DNA of 34,966 nt from positions 1 through 34,966 of the forward strand of contig JAJRBU010000091.1 in NCBI GenBank assembly GCA_028679315.1, read 5' to 3'. The DNA is from Methanoregulaceae archaeon (GTDB lineage Archaea; Halobacteriota; Methanomicrobia; Methanomicrobiales; Methanospirillaceae). The translations under genes and the position numbers were made by a program. Below are positions 1 to 11,808 of the stretch, in pieces. The notes beneath the pieces are model-generated. The model saw only the letters and a program-made list of their open reading frames with translations. It ran no database searches and had not been told where the DNA came from. Positions within the stretch are counted from its first letter, which is position 1. Each line of letters opens with the position of its first letter.

Positions 1-24
1 AAGCTGCACATACACTCTCTCTGC

Positions 25-1455
25 ATGCAGATGAAGATCGGAGGAAAGGAGGTATCCTCTGCAGATGAGCGGTGGATTCCGGTGATCAATCCTGCCACAG
101 GGGAGGAGATTGACCAGGTTCCAGAGGGAACACTCTATGAGGTGGATGATGCGGTCAGTTCCGCTCAGACTGCCTTCGACAACTGGGCAAAACGGACCGT
201 CAGGGAGAGGGGCATGATACTGTACCGGGCTGCAGGAACGGTCCGGGAACAACATCAGGAACTCGCCAGGCTTCTGACTACGGAACAGGGGAAGCCGCTC
301 CGGGACTCAGTGGATGAAATCAGGGGCTTTGCAAATATCCTTGAATTTTATGCAGGAATATCGGGTGCAATGCCGGGTGATTTTATAAGCCTGGGTTCTC
401 TGGGGGATGCCCTGGTGAAGAGAGAGCCCCTGGGGGTTTGTGGGGCTATCATCCCATGGAACATGCCTGCTATCATTATGGGATGGAAGGTGGCGCCCGC
501 CCTGCTTGCCGGAAATACCCTTGTCTTCAAGCCCTCATCCTCTGCTCCTCTCACCTGTCTAGCCCTCACATCCCTGCTTGAACGATCCGGTCTCCCAGGA
601 GGGGTCCTCAATGTAGTAACGGGGAGAGGGGAGGTAGTGGGTGAAGGAATTGTACGGCATCCGGCAGTCAGAAAAATCTCATTTACCGGGGACAGGATTA
701 CCGGAGGCCGGATTCAGGAACTGGCCAGATCGCAGCTGAAGGATCTTTCACTTGAACTGGGAGGGTCCGATCCCATGATCGTCTGGAAAGATGCTGATGT
801 GGGGAAGGCTGTCGCGGGTGCAATCAGGGGTCGCTTCTATAATGCCGGGCAGACCTGCACCGCGGTAAAAAGGCTGTACGTCCACCACGACATTGCAAAA
901 GAGTTTATCATCCGGCTCAAGAGCAAGGTGGACGAGATCAGGGTGGGAAATGGCATAGATCCAGGTACCGACATGGGTCCCCTGTCAGGCAGGGCACAAC
1001 TTGACAAGGTGATCTCCTTTATCAATACTGTTGAGAGGAAGGGGCAAGGTACCATTCTGACCGGAGGGACAGTCCTTTCAGGTCAAGCCTTTAAGAACGG
1101 ATTCTTCTATGCCCCGACACTCGTGACCGATACCGTCCCGGAATGTATCCTGCTTGAACAAGAGGTCTTCGGACCAGTACTTCCCATTGTTCCTGTCAAT
1201 GATCTCGAAACTGCGATAATAAAAGCTAATTCCACTCCGTACGGTCTTGGAGCCTCGGTCTGGACACGGGACCTGTCCATCGTTCGTGAGGTGTTTTCTT
1301 CGGTTGGCGCCGGGATTGTCTGGGTGAACCGGCATCTCACCCTCCCGCCAGAAGTTCCTTTTGGCGGAGTGAAAGAGAGTGGACTGGGAAGGGAGAACGG
1401 TATATCTGCATACAATTCCTATACACGGACAAAATCCCTCTATATGAACTGGTAA
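25..1455 (+). CDS. NAD(P)-dependent aldehyde dehydrogenase family protein
   Basis: 476-aa ORF with ALDH motifs: PWNMPAIIMGWKVAPALLAGNTLVFKPS, LELGGSDPMIV, catalytic Cys in GQTCTAVKR, EVFGPVLP, PFGGVKESGLGRE. Confidence 0.92.
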   Translation: MQMKIGGKEVSSADERWIPVINPATGEEIDQVPEGTLYEVDDAVSSAQTAFDNWAKRTVRERGMILYRAAGTVREQHQELARLLTTEQGKPLRDSVDEIRGFANILEFYAGISGAMPGDFISLGSLGDALVKREPLGVCGAIIPWNMPAIIMGWKVAPALLAGNTLVFKPSSSAPLTCLALTSLLERSGLPGGVLNVVTGRGEVVGEGIVRHPAVRKISFTGDRITGGRIQELARSQLKDLSLELGGSDPMIVWKDADVGKAVAGAIRGRFYNAGQTCTAVKRLYVHHDIAKEFIIRLKSKVDEIRVGNGIDPGTDMGPLSGRAQLDKVISFINTVERKGQGTILTGGTVLSGQAFKNGFFYAPTLVTDTVPECILLEQEVFGPVLPIVPVNDLETAIIKANSTPYGLGASVWTRDLSIVREVFSSVGAGIVWVNRHLTLPPEVPFGGVKESGLGRENGISAYNSYTRTKSLYMNW

Positions 1456-1586
1456 CTCTCATCCCGATTCGCTTTTCGTACAGCGAGTTCCCTCACATCT
1501 CTCACATATTGGAGCAAAGGTAATCCCAAACAGGTTTGATTGCGGCTTGGCATACTTACCTGTAATCGTTCCATGTTTCTGGACCC

Positions 1587-2816
1587 CTATTCATGCCGCA
1601 GCGCATCGATCGGATTCAGATTCGATGCTTTCCACGCCGGATAGAGTCCTGAAATGAGGCTTGTGCCAAGGCCAAAGCCAACTCCATAAACAATATACAC
1701 GAGACTTGATGGGACGAAGAGATACTCGGTGGTCTGGAGCATCACCATGCTCACTGCGTAACCACCAATAATTGAGAGGGCCCCGCCGATTGCACTTCCG
1801 ATAAGGCCCAGGATGAGGGCTTCATAGAGGAACATGCGTCTTACTTCCTTTCTTTGCGTTCCGATACTCCGGATCACGCCAATCTCCTTGATCCGTTCGG
1901 TGACCGACATCAGCATGATGTTCAAAATGCTCACCCCTGCAACGATAAGGGATATACCCCCGATGACAGTGGTGAACATAGAGATCTGGCCAAACGTTGT
2001 GAGGATCGTCTCAAGAATTGCCTTTGTATCGATTACATCAACAGTCGTCTCTTTCCGGTTCATTGTCCGGTCAATGGCATCTTTCACCTCCTCAATCTGA
2101 TTGAGATCTTTGACCTTGACAATAACCTGGTTATACTCTTCCTGCTCGAACGCCTGCCGGAACCACTGGTCTTCGACAACAATCCCGAAATCAGGATTGA
2201 TATCAAATCCCATCCCTCTTTCTTTAAGGATTCCCACAACTCTGACTGATCCCTTCTCTCCAAGGTTGATCCGGGATCCGACCTTGATATCGTTCTCTTC
2301 AGCAAAAGTGGATCCTACCATTGCACCGGATGAGCCTCGGAGAAATGAGCCGTCTTCAATCTCGAGAAGTAGGGGGATGTCATCAGATTTGAGACCGTAT
2401 ACCGTTCCTACCGTATCCTCTGACCCTATCTTCATCCGCGAACTCCCCGAATACACGGGGATGGTAACATGCGGGGTGGCTGCACGTCGGATCTGTTCAA
2501 CATCACGTTCGGAAAGAAGGTTGGAGGACTGACTTCCCCCAAATCCCATTCCCCCTACATGGGGAGTGACAATGATTGAGTCCCCGACCGTAGAGAGGCT
2601 GTCAGAGATGGCGAGGACCAGACTGTTCCCAAGAATTCCCATCGAGACGATGGTCACTACTCCGATTATGATTCCAAGGATGGCAAGGAGGGAGCGAAGC
2701 CAGTGGAGCCTGACATTCCTCTGTGCAAGTTCAAAGAACATCAGGGAATGCATGGATAGACTGCTCCTTCTCCCGAATCTTTGGATCCCCTCATATTCAT
2801 GATATCTTTCCGTCAA
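1587..2816 (-). CDS. ABC transporter permease, FtsX/MacB-like (start may be the internal Met near 2753)
   Basis: N-terminal TM (LRSLLAILGIIIGVVTIVSMG), periplasmic MacB-like domain, C-terminal FtsX TM block with VTERIKEIGVIRSIGTQRKEVRRMFLYEAL and GLYPAWKASNLNPIDALRHE. Confidence 0.93.
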   Translation of the reverse strand: MTERYHEYEGIQRFGRRSSLSMHSLMFFELAQRNVRLHWLRSLLAILGIIIGVVTIVSMGILGNSLVLAISDSLSTVGDSIIVTPHVGGMGFGGSQSSNLLSERDVEQIRRAATPHVTIPVYSGSSRMKIGSEDTVGTVYGLKSDDIPLLLEIEDGSFLRGSSGAMVGSTFAEENDIKVGSRINLGEKGSVRVVGILKERGMGFDINPDFGIVVEDQWFRQAFEQEEYNQVIVKVKDLNQIEEVKDAIDRTMNRKETTVDVIDTKAILETILTTFGQISMFTTVIGGISLIVAGVSILNIMLMSVTERIKEIGVIRSIGTQRKEVRRMFLYEALILGLIGSAIGGALSIIGGYAVSMVMLQTTEYLFVPSSLVYIVYGVGFGLGTSLISGLYPAWKASNLNPIDALRHE

Positions 2817-3498
2817 CGATCCGTATTACCCGGTGGGCATATTCTGCTATGGATGGATCATGGGTGACCATGATGATCGTTTTTCCCCGATTCCTGTTGA
2901 GATCATCAAGAAGATGCATTATTGCTGCGCCGGTTTTTGAATCGAGGTTGCCTGTCGGTTCATCAGCAAGCAGGATCTCGGGGTCATTGACAAGTGCGCG
3001 CGCTATTGCAACCCGCTGTTGCTGGCCTCCGGACAATTCACTGGGCTTATGTGAGAACAGTGTTTCATCGAGATCCATTGCCTCCAATACTTCTTTGCAG
3101 CGGTCGAGGCATTCCCGGCTCCCGGTTTTTAGGATCAAGGGATATTGTACATTTTCAAGCGCGGTCAGCAATGGGAGAAGGTTGAACTGCTGGAATATGA
3201 ATCCAAGATAATCCCGCCTTAGAATCGTGAGATCTTCATCGCTCATACCACGGATGTTCCTACCCTTGATACAGAGGTTGCCGGCCGTCGGGGTATCAAG
3301 GCACCCCATCAGGTTGAGGAGAGTAGATTTTCCCGAGCCTGAAGGGCCCATGATGGCAATAAAATCTCCCTTTCCAATGTCCAGGCTTACCTTGTCGAGT
3401 GCCACCACATCTCCTCCCGGAAGGGGGTATACTTTAGTCACCTCGCGGAACCTGATGATGGTGTCACCGTCACACTCCAAATTTATCGCTTCTTCCAT
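2797..3498 (-). CDS. ABC transporter ATP-binding protein (LolD/MacB-like)
   Basis: Walker A GPSGSGKST, signature LSGGQQQRVAIARAL, Walker B ILLADEPTGNLD; overlaps the permease gene. Confidence 0.96.
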   Translation of the reverse strand: MEEAINLECDGDTIIRFREVTKVYPLPGGDVVALDKVSLDIGKGDFIAIMGPSGSGKSTLLNLMGCLDTPTAGNLCIKGRNIRGMSDEDLTILRRDYLGFIFQQFNLLPLLTALENVQYPLILKTGSRECLDRCKEVLEAMDLDETLFSHKPSELSGGQQQRVAIARALVNDPEILLADEPTGNLDSKTGAAIMHLLDDLNRNRGKTIIMVTHDPSIAEYAHRVIRIVDGKIS

Positions 3499-4628
3499 GA
3501 GTACCAGATGGCACCCCCAATTACCGCAACCGAGACAAGAATAACGGCAATGATGGGTGGTGAAATACCAGATGAACGCTCTTTCACACTGTTCTTGGGA
3601 GGTATGACTATCGGAGTGGCGCGCTGGTAGGGATTGCCGTCCACGTCACGATACTTTACGTTGACCTGAACCTGACTGGTATTTTCGGCAAGGAATGTGA
3701 TCTCAAAACTTGAGAAATCGTCAGGCTGGAGAGATCCCACAACATACTCCCGATACGGATTCACTGGTTGAGCACCGTCACCGACCGAAAGCACGACTGA
3801 ATTTGCCACTTCAAGACCTGCGTTGGTAACATCCCCGGTAAGGGTGTATTTCCCGTTTTCATATTCAACAAGGATATTTGAGAGAATAGGGTCGGCCTGC
3901 TTTTTTGATTCCCCAAAGACGATAGGAAGCGATACGAGAGAAGAATGGGGATTAATCCCATTCTTGTAATCAACAATAATATCAAGCTTGGTTGACTCCT
4001 GTGGGGTGATATTGAGCGAGACCTGCCGGGCCTGATCAGGATCCAGAGTCCCAATAAAGGAACTCGAGGGGGCCGGATCGAGAGCAGCTCCCCGGAAATG
4101 GACAATCACGCTCCCAACGGAATTATCCCTCGGATTCCCCACCATGATATCGATCTGTTCCTTTCTTCCAACGCTATAAGAATCGGGTTTATTGAGGACT
4201 GAAATTTCGAGTGGATCGTTTTCCACGCGAACCTGGACCGGATACCGGAGGTACCCGGCATCACGGAAGTCGAGGGAGAAACTTGGGTAATAAATCCCGG
4301 GTGGAACATCCGCCTTTATGGTGAAGGTAAACAGCATCCGGTTGCCGGCACCAACATTCGTCGTGGTATCATAGGAGCTTGAAAGGATTGAGATATCGGC
4401 ATCATACATCGTTGCCCTCCGTATCGCGACACTGTCCTGTCCGTTATTCACTATCTCTATCGTGACGATGCCGGTATCACCCTCAAAGAAAACGCCGGGA
4501 TTGATATCGACGCTCGAAACCTCGATCTGAGCTGCGCCATCGCCAGTGTCCTGGGCTACCACAAGGGGAATGAACTGGGAACAGGCAATCAATCCGAAAA
4601 TTACCAGTACAATACTCGATTTCATCAC
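3483..4628 (-). CDS. COG1361/S-layer-like exported protein with C-terminal TM anchor
   Basis: N-terminal signal-like hydrophobic segment, CARDB/NPCBM-like beta-rich repeats (VEIVNNGQDSVAIRRA, LTGDVTNAGLEVANSV), C-terminal TM PPIIAVILVSVAVIGGAIWYSWKKR; overlaps adjacent operon genes. Confidence 0.75.
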   Translation of the reverse strand: MMKSSIVLVIFGLIACSQFIPLVVAQDTGDGAAQIEVSSVDINPGVFFEGDTGIVTIEIVNNGQDSVAIRRATMYDADISILSSSYDTTTNVGAGNRMLFTFTIKADVPPGIYYPSFSLDFRDAGYLRYPVQVRVENDPLEISVLNKPDSYSVGRKEQIDIMVGNPRDNSVGSVIVHFRGAALDPAPSSSFIGTLDPDQARQVSLNITPQESTKLDIIVDYKNGINPHSSLVSLPIVFGESKKQADPILSNILVEYENGKYTLTGDVTNAGLEVANSVVLSVGDGAQPVNPYREYVVGSLQPDDFSSFEITFLAENTSQVQVNVKYRDVDGNPYQRATPIVIPPKNSVKERSSGISPPIIAVILVSVAVIGGAIWYSWKKR

Positions 4629-5314
4629 GATCCTCCGATAAAAGGCGTTCCGATAAACGCCATATACAGGGTATAGATCGCAAAAATGACGACGGGAATA
4701 AGAACCACGATGATGCCATTACGAAATGAAAGGGCCCGCGCATGCCTGATACCAAAGATCCAGAGGTTAGCACTCCATGCAAGGAAGATTACCGAGAGGA
4801 TAGATGAGATCTGGGTATACTCCCGGAATGCCGGATCCGCAAGAATATCGCTCATGACACGCTGCACAGCGGCAGGATCCTGGATATTTGAGATGACTGG
4901 TACTTCTACCATGGGGAGATAATAGAGGGATACAATGGCGGAAATGATCACCCCTATGATGACAGGAACAAGACCATATCCTACGAATTCGAGAGTACGC
5001 CTGAATGTGCCGCTTCCTGTAAAAGCCATGGAGAGAAGATAGAATACACCCGAAAAAATGAGCCACCAGATGATGATAAAGGCAAAAAATGCAGATATTG
5101 CACTGATAATTCCCATTACTGAAGCCATACCCTCTCCTGCAGCCGCGGAAAACAAACCTGTATAAATTCCGGACAGCAGGTACGCTCCAGCCGCAGCGAT
5201 GATTGCGCCTATTATCACAATAATTCCGGGAATCTTCAGATCCTCAGCCTCCTTTATCCGTTCACTGAAAAATGCGTCGGGGCGAAGAAGGAGTAACGGT
5301 AGCATCCCTTTCAT
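4625..5314 (-). CDS. YIP1 family-like multi-TM membrane protein
   Basis: 229 aa with several TM helices; N-term LLLRPDAFFSERIKEAEDLKIPGIIVIIGAI and GYGLVPVIIGVIISAIVSL typical of Yip1-domain archaeal proteins; 4-nt overlap with downstream gene. Confidence 0.75.
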   Translation of the reverse strand: MKGMLPLLLLRPDAFFSERIKEAEDLKIPGIIVIIGAIIAAAGAYLLSGIYTGLFSAAAGEGMASVMGIISAISAFFAFIIIWWLIFSGVFYLLSMAFTGSGTFRRTLEFVGYGLVPVIIGVIISAIVSLYYLPMVEVPVISNIQDPAAVQRVMSDILADPAFREYTQISSILSVIFLAWSANLWIFGIRHARALSFRNGIIVVLIPVVIFAIYTLYMAFIGTPFIGGS

Positions 5315-5407
5315 ATGAATCAGAGTAATTTTTGAGTTGTAAGTCTATCAACATTCCCCTGTGTCTATCAAGGGAGGGAGGGGTCCTGCCGCAGAGAGGT
5401 TATTTGC

Positions 5408-6343
5408 TCAAAAGAACTCCTTTCTCCAGAAAAAGGCAATTCCGATTACTGAGGCCAGGATAGAGAAGGCGATTACTATAAGGAACGCGTAAGGGCTGTG
5501 CTGGAATGGCAGCTCGACGTTCATCCCATAGATACTTGCCACAAGTGTCGGAATCATCAGGATAATAGTGACGGTGGTTAGGAGCTTGATGATCACGTTC
5601 AGGTTATTTGAGATGATGGAAGCAAAGGCGTCCATCATACCCGAAAGGATGCTTGTATAGATATTTGCCATCTCAATAGCCTGCTTGTTCTCGATCACCA
5701 CTTCTTCAAAAATATCCCGGTCATCTTCAGCCATCTTCATGCAACCGGACGTGTTGAACTTCTCGAGCATGAGTGCATTTGAACGGAGAGATGTGATAAA
5801 GAACACCAGGCTTTTTTCCGCATTAAGCAGCCTGATCAGCTGCACGTTCCGGAGCGCCTTGTGGAGATCATTTTCGATGGCGCTGGTCATGCGGTTGATC
5901 TCTTTTAAATAACGGAGAAACATCAGGGAGGTGCGGAGGAAGAGAAGGAGGACAAAACGTGTCCTGTTCTCTGTCGAGAAGTTCCGGACTTTTCCGTTCA
6001 GGAACTCCTGGACCACATCGACTTCGGTCAGGGTGATAGTGATGACCAGGCCCTGTGTAAGGATAATACCGACCGGAAGCGTGGTGAAGGGAATATCGGC
6101 TTCGGTGGCTTCCCGACGGGGGGTCCGGAGAACGATGAGAGTATTTCCCTCCTCCCGTTCAATACGAGCCCGTTCATCGACATCGAGAGGATCGGTGAGA
6201 AAATCCGTTGGAATACTGAACCGTGTTATCAGGTCTTCAATCTCAGCCGGGCTCGGGTTGACAACGTTCACCCATGCACCGCTCTCGTAAGAAGTGATGG
6301 TCTCAAGGCCATTTCGCTCACCGGTCTTGTAGATGGTGATCAT
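5408..6343 (-). CDS. corA: CorA-like magnesium/divalent cation transporter (ORF open to 6388; likely start MITIYKTG at 6343)
   Basis: C-terminal two TM helices with YGMNVELPF (GMN motif) and ASVIGIAFFWRKEFF. Confidence 0.92.
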   Translation of the reverse strand: MITIYKTGERNGLETITSYESGAWVNVVNPSPAEIEDLITRFSIPTDFLTDPLDVDERARIEREEGNTLIVLRTPRREATEADIPFTTLPVGIILTQGLVITITLTEVDVVQEFLNGKVRNFSTENRTRFVLLLFLRTSLMFLRYLKEINRMTSAIENDLHKALRNVQLIRLLNAEKSLVFFITSLRSNALMLEKFNTSGCMKMAEDDRDIFEEVVIENKQAIEMANIYTSILSGMMDAFASIISNNLNVIIKLLTTVTIILMIPTLVASIYGMNVELPFQHSPYAFLIVIAFSILASVIGIAFFWRKEFF

Positions 6344-6634
6344 GATAGCACCCCAGGCTGTTGTTTCCCATAGGAACAGGCATCCCACTTGATGCAGTAT
6401 GTCCGGATAAAGGTGGCATTCGATCCTTTATCTCTCCTTCGCAGCAACCAGGAGTATAGCGGTGGGTAATGTGGATTCAAGAAAAAGAGGTATTGACCGG
6501 ACACAGACCTTTCAAGGAAATACGGATTATTGTCAATTCTTGCAGCCCCCATGTAATAATAAGTTGAAAACGAGGGGTTTGAGGTTTAATGTTTGGAAGA
6601 GGGATGAGGATGAGGAGAATAAATTGCTTGAACA

Positions 6635-7783
6635 TCAAGTGAGGTTTTTGATTCGGCGCACAGCCTCCTGGAGGCATTCCATTGAGGTTGCATAGGAGAT
6701 CCGCTGCCACCCGGGAGTATTGAATGCAGATCCGGGAGTGACTGCTACCAGCCCTTTTTCAAGCCAAATCCGTGCAGTCTCAATATCATCTCCTCCTGTA
6801 TTCACAAATGCGTAGAATGCGCCTTCAGCAGGAGCTACAGGATAGCCCATCAGGAGCAGCTCCTGCACGAGGAAATCCCTCCTCCTGTTAAACTCTTTTC
6901 GCATTGTGTCGACACATGACTGGTCGGAGGTGAGGGCTGCAACACCACCATACATGGCAAACGTTGTCGGATGACTGATCGAGTGCTGCTGCACCTTGGA
7001 CATCTGGTTGATAATCACCGTCGGGGCAACAGCCCATCCAAGTCTCCAACCCGTCATAGCATATGCCTTTGAAAATCCGTTCACCGTGATGGTCCGCTCC
7101 GCCATGTCCCGAATCGATGCAAGGGAGATGTGGTCCTTGCCATAGATCAGTTTCTCGTATATCTCATCGGAAAGCGAGAAAAGATCATAATCCTCACACA
7201 GGTCGGCGATCAGGCCAAGCGATGGCCGGGTAAGGATTGCCCCGGACGGATTTGACGGGGAATTGATCACAATCATCCTTGTCTTTGCAGTGATCTTTTC
7301 AAGAATTGACTCATCAACCTGGAATGTCCTAGTATTGAGGGGATGGTGGACTGGTTTTCCTCCAGCCATCCGTACGCATGGTTCATATGATACCCACGAC
7401 GGATCAAGGATGATCACTTCATCACCTGGGTTCAGCACCGCAACCATGGCATCATAGATGGCATCTTTGGCACCGCAGGTAACAATAACCTGCCTGGTTG
7501 TGCAGGGTATCTTATTTTCCCGATCCGTTTTTGTCGAAATTGCCGAGAGCAGTTCCGGAATCCCGTTGCTCGGAGCATAATGGGTCTCCCCGCGAATCAG
7601 TGCCTGGATACAGGCCTCCTTGATATGGGCGGGGGTATCGAAGTCCGGCTCACCTATCGAAAGGCTGATGACATCAAAGCCCTGCCGCTGCATTTGCCGT
7701 GCTTTTTCAGAGATTTCAAGCGTTGCAGATGGAGCGATTCCGGTAATTATTCTCGAGAGCTCTCTCATGCCAATCTCTGGCAC
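6635..7783 (-). CDS. class I/II pyridoxal-phosphate aminotransferase (aspartate aminotransferase-like)
   Basis: SIGEPDFDTPAHIKEA, NSPSNPSGAI, SDEIYEKLIY, PLP Lys in VNGFSKAYAMTGWRLGW. Confidence 0.94.
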   Translation of the reverse strand: MPEIGMRELSRIITGIAPSATLEISEKARQMQRQGFDVISLSIGEPDFDTPAHIKEACIQALIRGETHYAPSNGIPELLSAISTKTDRENKIPCTTRQVIVTCGAKDAIYDAMVAVLNPGDEVIILDPSWVSYEPCVRMAGGKPVHHPLNTRTFQVDESILEKITAKTRMIVINSPSNPSGAILTRPSLGLIADLCEDYDLFSLSDEIYEKLIYGKDHISLASIRDMAERTITVNGFSKAYAMTGWRLGWAVAPTVIINQMSKVQQHSISHPTTFAMYGGVAALTSDQSCVDTMRKEFNRRRDFLVQELLLMGYPVAPAEGAFYAFVNTGGDDIETARIWLEKGLVAVTPGSAFNTPGWQRISYATSMECLQEAVRRIKNLT

Positions 7784-8172
7784 ATTTTTACGGCAGATTC
7801 AACGGCGCGTTTCGCATAATCGATCCGCTCGCTCGCCTCCAGACGTGTCATCCCCGGTCCTGATATTCCGAGTGTGACCGGTTTTTCGAATTCAAGGGAG
7901 AGATCGATAATTTTTCGGGCAGCATGCTGGACGACAATCTCGTCGTGCTGTGTGGCACCCTCAATTACGCAGCCTATCGTGACGACCGCATCCACCAGTC
8001 CCTTCTTCAGCATCCTTTTCACGGCAAGGGGCATATCATAGGTTCCCGGGACATACATGCAATCTGTCACTTCGGCACCAAGGAACGAGGCGTGCTCCCG
8101 CCCTTCCACTTCCATCATATAAGTGATATCCCGGTTGAACTCCGAGACAACGAAACCGAGTTTCACGTTCAT
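7765..8172 (-). CDS. ribH: 6,7-dimethyl-8-ribityllumazine synthase
   Basis: VPGTYDMPLAVKRM, GCVIEGATQHDEIV, 135 aa; lumazine synthase motifs. Confidence 0.95.
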   Translation of the reverse strand: MNVKLGFVVSEFNRDITYMMEVEGREHASFLGAEVTDCMYVPGTYDMPLAVKRMLKKGLVDAVVTIGCVIEGATQHDEIVVQHAARKIIDLSLEFEKPVTLGISGPGMTRLEASERIDYAKRAVESAVKMCQRLA

Positions 8173-8228
8173 ATCTTTCCCTCTCTAGATATCTCCCACT
8201 GATAATTCATAAACAAATGCCACTCCAT

Positions 8229-9817
<1,589 letters not shown>

Positions 9818-9858
9818 ATTATCAGCCCATAGTATTTTAATAATGACGGGATATAAGT

Positions 9859-10260
9859 GTGGATGACGAATCAATGGTTGAAGTAGCCATTCTCAGCGGA
9901 TCGGCCTCAGATGCGGCCATTGTTGACAAGGCCGCGGCTGTTTTGGAAGAGTATGGTATCAGCTACGAGGTCCGGGTTCTCTCCGCTCACCGGGATCCTG
10001 AAATCCTCGATGAATATGTGAAAAAAAGCGATTGCAAGGTTTTTATTGCTATTGCAGGGCTATCTGCAGCCCTTCCCGGAGTTGTTGCATCAAAGACCGG
10101 CAAGCCGGTAATCGGTGTCCCTGTCAGCGGGAACCTGATGGGTCTCGATGCCCTCCTCTCTATCGTTCAGATGCCTAAAGGGGTGCCTGTGGCATGTGTT
10201 GGTATCGATAGCGGTGAGAATGCAGCATTGCTGGCATACCGGATTCTCAAACTCAAATAG
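9859..10260 (+). CDS. purE: PurE-like 5-(carboxyamino)imidazole ribonucleotide mutase/AIR carboxylase family
   Basis: [73 protein letters not shown] start or internal ATG at 9874. Confidence 0.9.
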   Translation: MDDESMVEVAILSGSASDAAIVDKAAAVLEEYGISYEVRVLSAHRDPEILDEYVKKSDCKVFIAIAGLSAALPGVVASKTGKPVIGVPVSGNLMGLDALLSIVQMPKGVPVACVGIDSGENAALLAYRILKLK

Positions 10261-10324
10261 AGAGAGAACGGTTCTTTACTCATTCCCGGAGAGAGCACAT
10301 TTTCCTGCCTGCTTCCCTCTCCTT

Positions 10325-10367
10325 ACTAGGTGGAGTGCCGCGATCATGTCGCGCTAGTCCACACAGT
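10325..10367. other. imperfect hairpin in the convergent purE/thiC intergenic region
   Basis: ACT-ag-GTGGA-gtgc-CGCGA-tcatg-TCGCG-ctag-TCCAC-ac-AGT: nested complementary arms of 3, 5 and 5 bp. Confidence 0.5.
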
Positions 10368-10503
10368 ATCAGAGCAATATACAAACCCTACCCAAAACAG
10401 GGAATCGACTAAAGGACCATTCGATGAAATATGTCCAATTATTGGTGATGGGGTTGTATGGAAAAGATCAGGAGGATATTCTATCGAAGAGGAACAATGA
10501 AGA

Positions 10504-11781
10504 TTATTTTTTCGTTCTGAATATCTCCTGCATCATTTTGACGGCACAGAGATCCCCACACATGGAGCAGGTATCCAGTTCCCCATCCCTCGCATGGATT
10601 GATCGGGCTGCATCAGGAAAGAGCGAGAGGGCGAATTGTTCCTTCCAATCCAGCCTCCTCCGTGCATCAGCCATCTGCCGTTCCCGTGGCATCTTAAATC
10701 CATCCATCCCTCTGATGAGATCCCCGATATGGGCCGAAATTTTCGCAGCACGGGTACCTTCAATGATATCTCCAACCAGCGGCAGCGCCAGGTGCTCGCT
10801 CGGGGAGACCATGCAAAGGAAATCTGCCCCGTGCCTGCATGCTTCAACCCCCCCGATTGCTGCGACCAGATGGTCATAACCGGGAGCGATGTCCGTCACC
10901 AGCGGCCCGAGCAGATAGAGGGGTGCATCATTCGTCAGTTCCTTGATCATCCGGACATTATACCCGATCTGGTCAAAGGGGATGTGGCCAGGCCCTTCAA
11001 CCATCCTCTGGACACCTTCCTCGAGGGCCCGATTGGAGAGCCTGCCCAGGTTCAGGTATTCCACGGTTTTTGCATGCCGGTCGGCATCCTGGAGGCATCC
11101 CGGCCGCATTCCGTCACCAAGGCTCGCCACCACTTCGTGCTCTGCCAGAATCTCAAGGAGGTAGTCGAATTCTGAAAAGAGGGGGTTCTCCTCACCGGAG
11201 TGCTCCATCCATGCCACATGGAATGCACCTCCACGGGACACAACCGGAAGGATACGCGGGTCTGATTTGAGGGAGGCGAGGGCTTCCCGGTTTACACCGC
11301 AGTGAAGCGTAAGGAAATCAACTCCCTGTCTGCAATGTTCCCGGATCACGGTAAAGAGGAGATCGGCACTCAGGTCGATGGCATTGCCTGCCCGCCGAAC
11401 AGCTTCATACACGGGTACTGTGCCGACCGGTATATCGAACGAGAGAACTATCTTTCGGACAATTTCGAGGTCCCCCCCGGTTGAGAGGTCCATGAGGGTG
11501 TCAGTGCCATTTGTGATGGCTGCCTGGGCTTTCTCTTTCTCGAGTGCCGGATCACAGCGCTCTCCTGAAGTCCCGACATTGACGTTCACCTTCACCCTGC
11601 ATCCATTTCCGATTGCACTTATCCGGTGCGGGCGCATGGGATTTGCAGGAATCACGACATGCCCCCGGGCTACCGCACGGGCAAAATCTCTTGGATTCTG
11701 CCCTTCCTGGCGCGCTGCCGCTTCCACGAGCGGGGGAATCCCGGCAACACACTCCTGGATCAGGGTACGCATAAGACACAT
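10504..11781 (-). CDS. thiC: phosphomethylpyrimidine synthase ThiC family
   Basis: KVNVNVGTSG, TDTLMDLSTGGD, MVEGPGHIPFDQI, YLLGPLVTDIAPGYDH, C-terminal Fe-S motif CSMCGDLCAV. Confidence 0.96.
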   Translation of the reverse strand: MCLMRTLIQECVAGIPPLVEAAARQEGQNPRDFARAVARGHVVIPANPMRPHRISAIGNGCRVKVNVNVGTSGERCDPALEKEKAQAAITNGTDTLMDLSTGGDLEIVRKIVLSFDIPVGTVPVYEAVRRAGNAIDLSADLLFTVIREHCRQGVDFLTLHCGVNREALASLKSDPRILPVVSRGGAFHVAWMEHSGEENPLFSEFDYLLEILAEHEVVASLGDGMRPGCLQDADRHAKTVEYLNLGRLSNRALEEGVQRMVEGPGHIPFDQIGYNVRMIKELTNDAPLYLLGPLVTDIAPGYDHLVAAIGGVEACRHGADFLCMVSPSEHLALPLVGDIIEGTRAAKISAHIGDLIRGMDGFKMPRERQMADARRRLDWKEQFALSLFPDAARSIHARDGELDTCSMCGDLCAVKMMQEIFRTKK

Positions 11782-11808
11782 GTAAGATGCGCCTCTTATT
11801 AGTTATGC

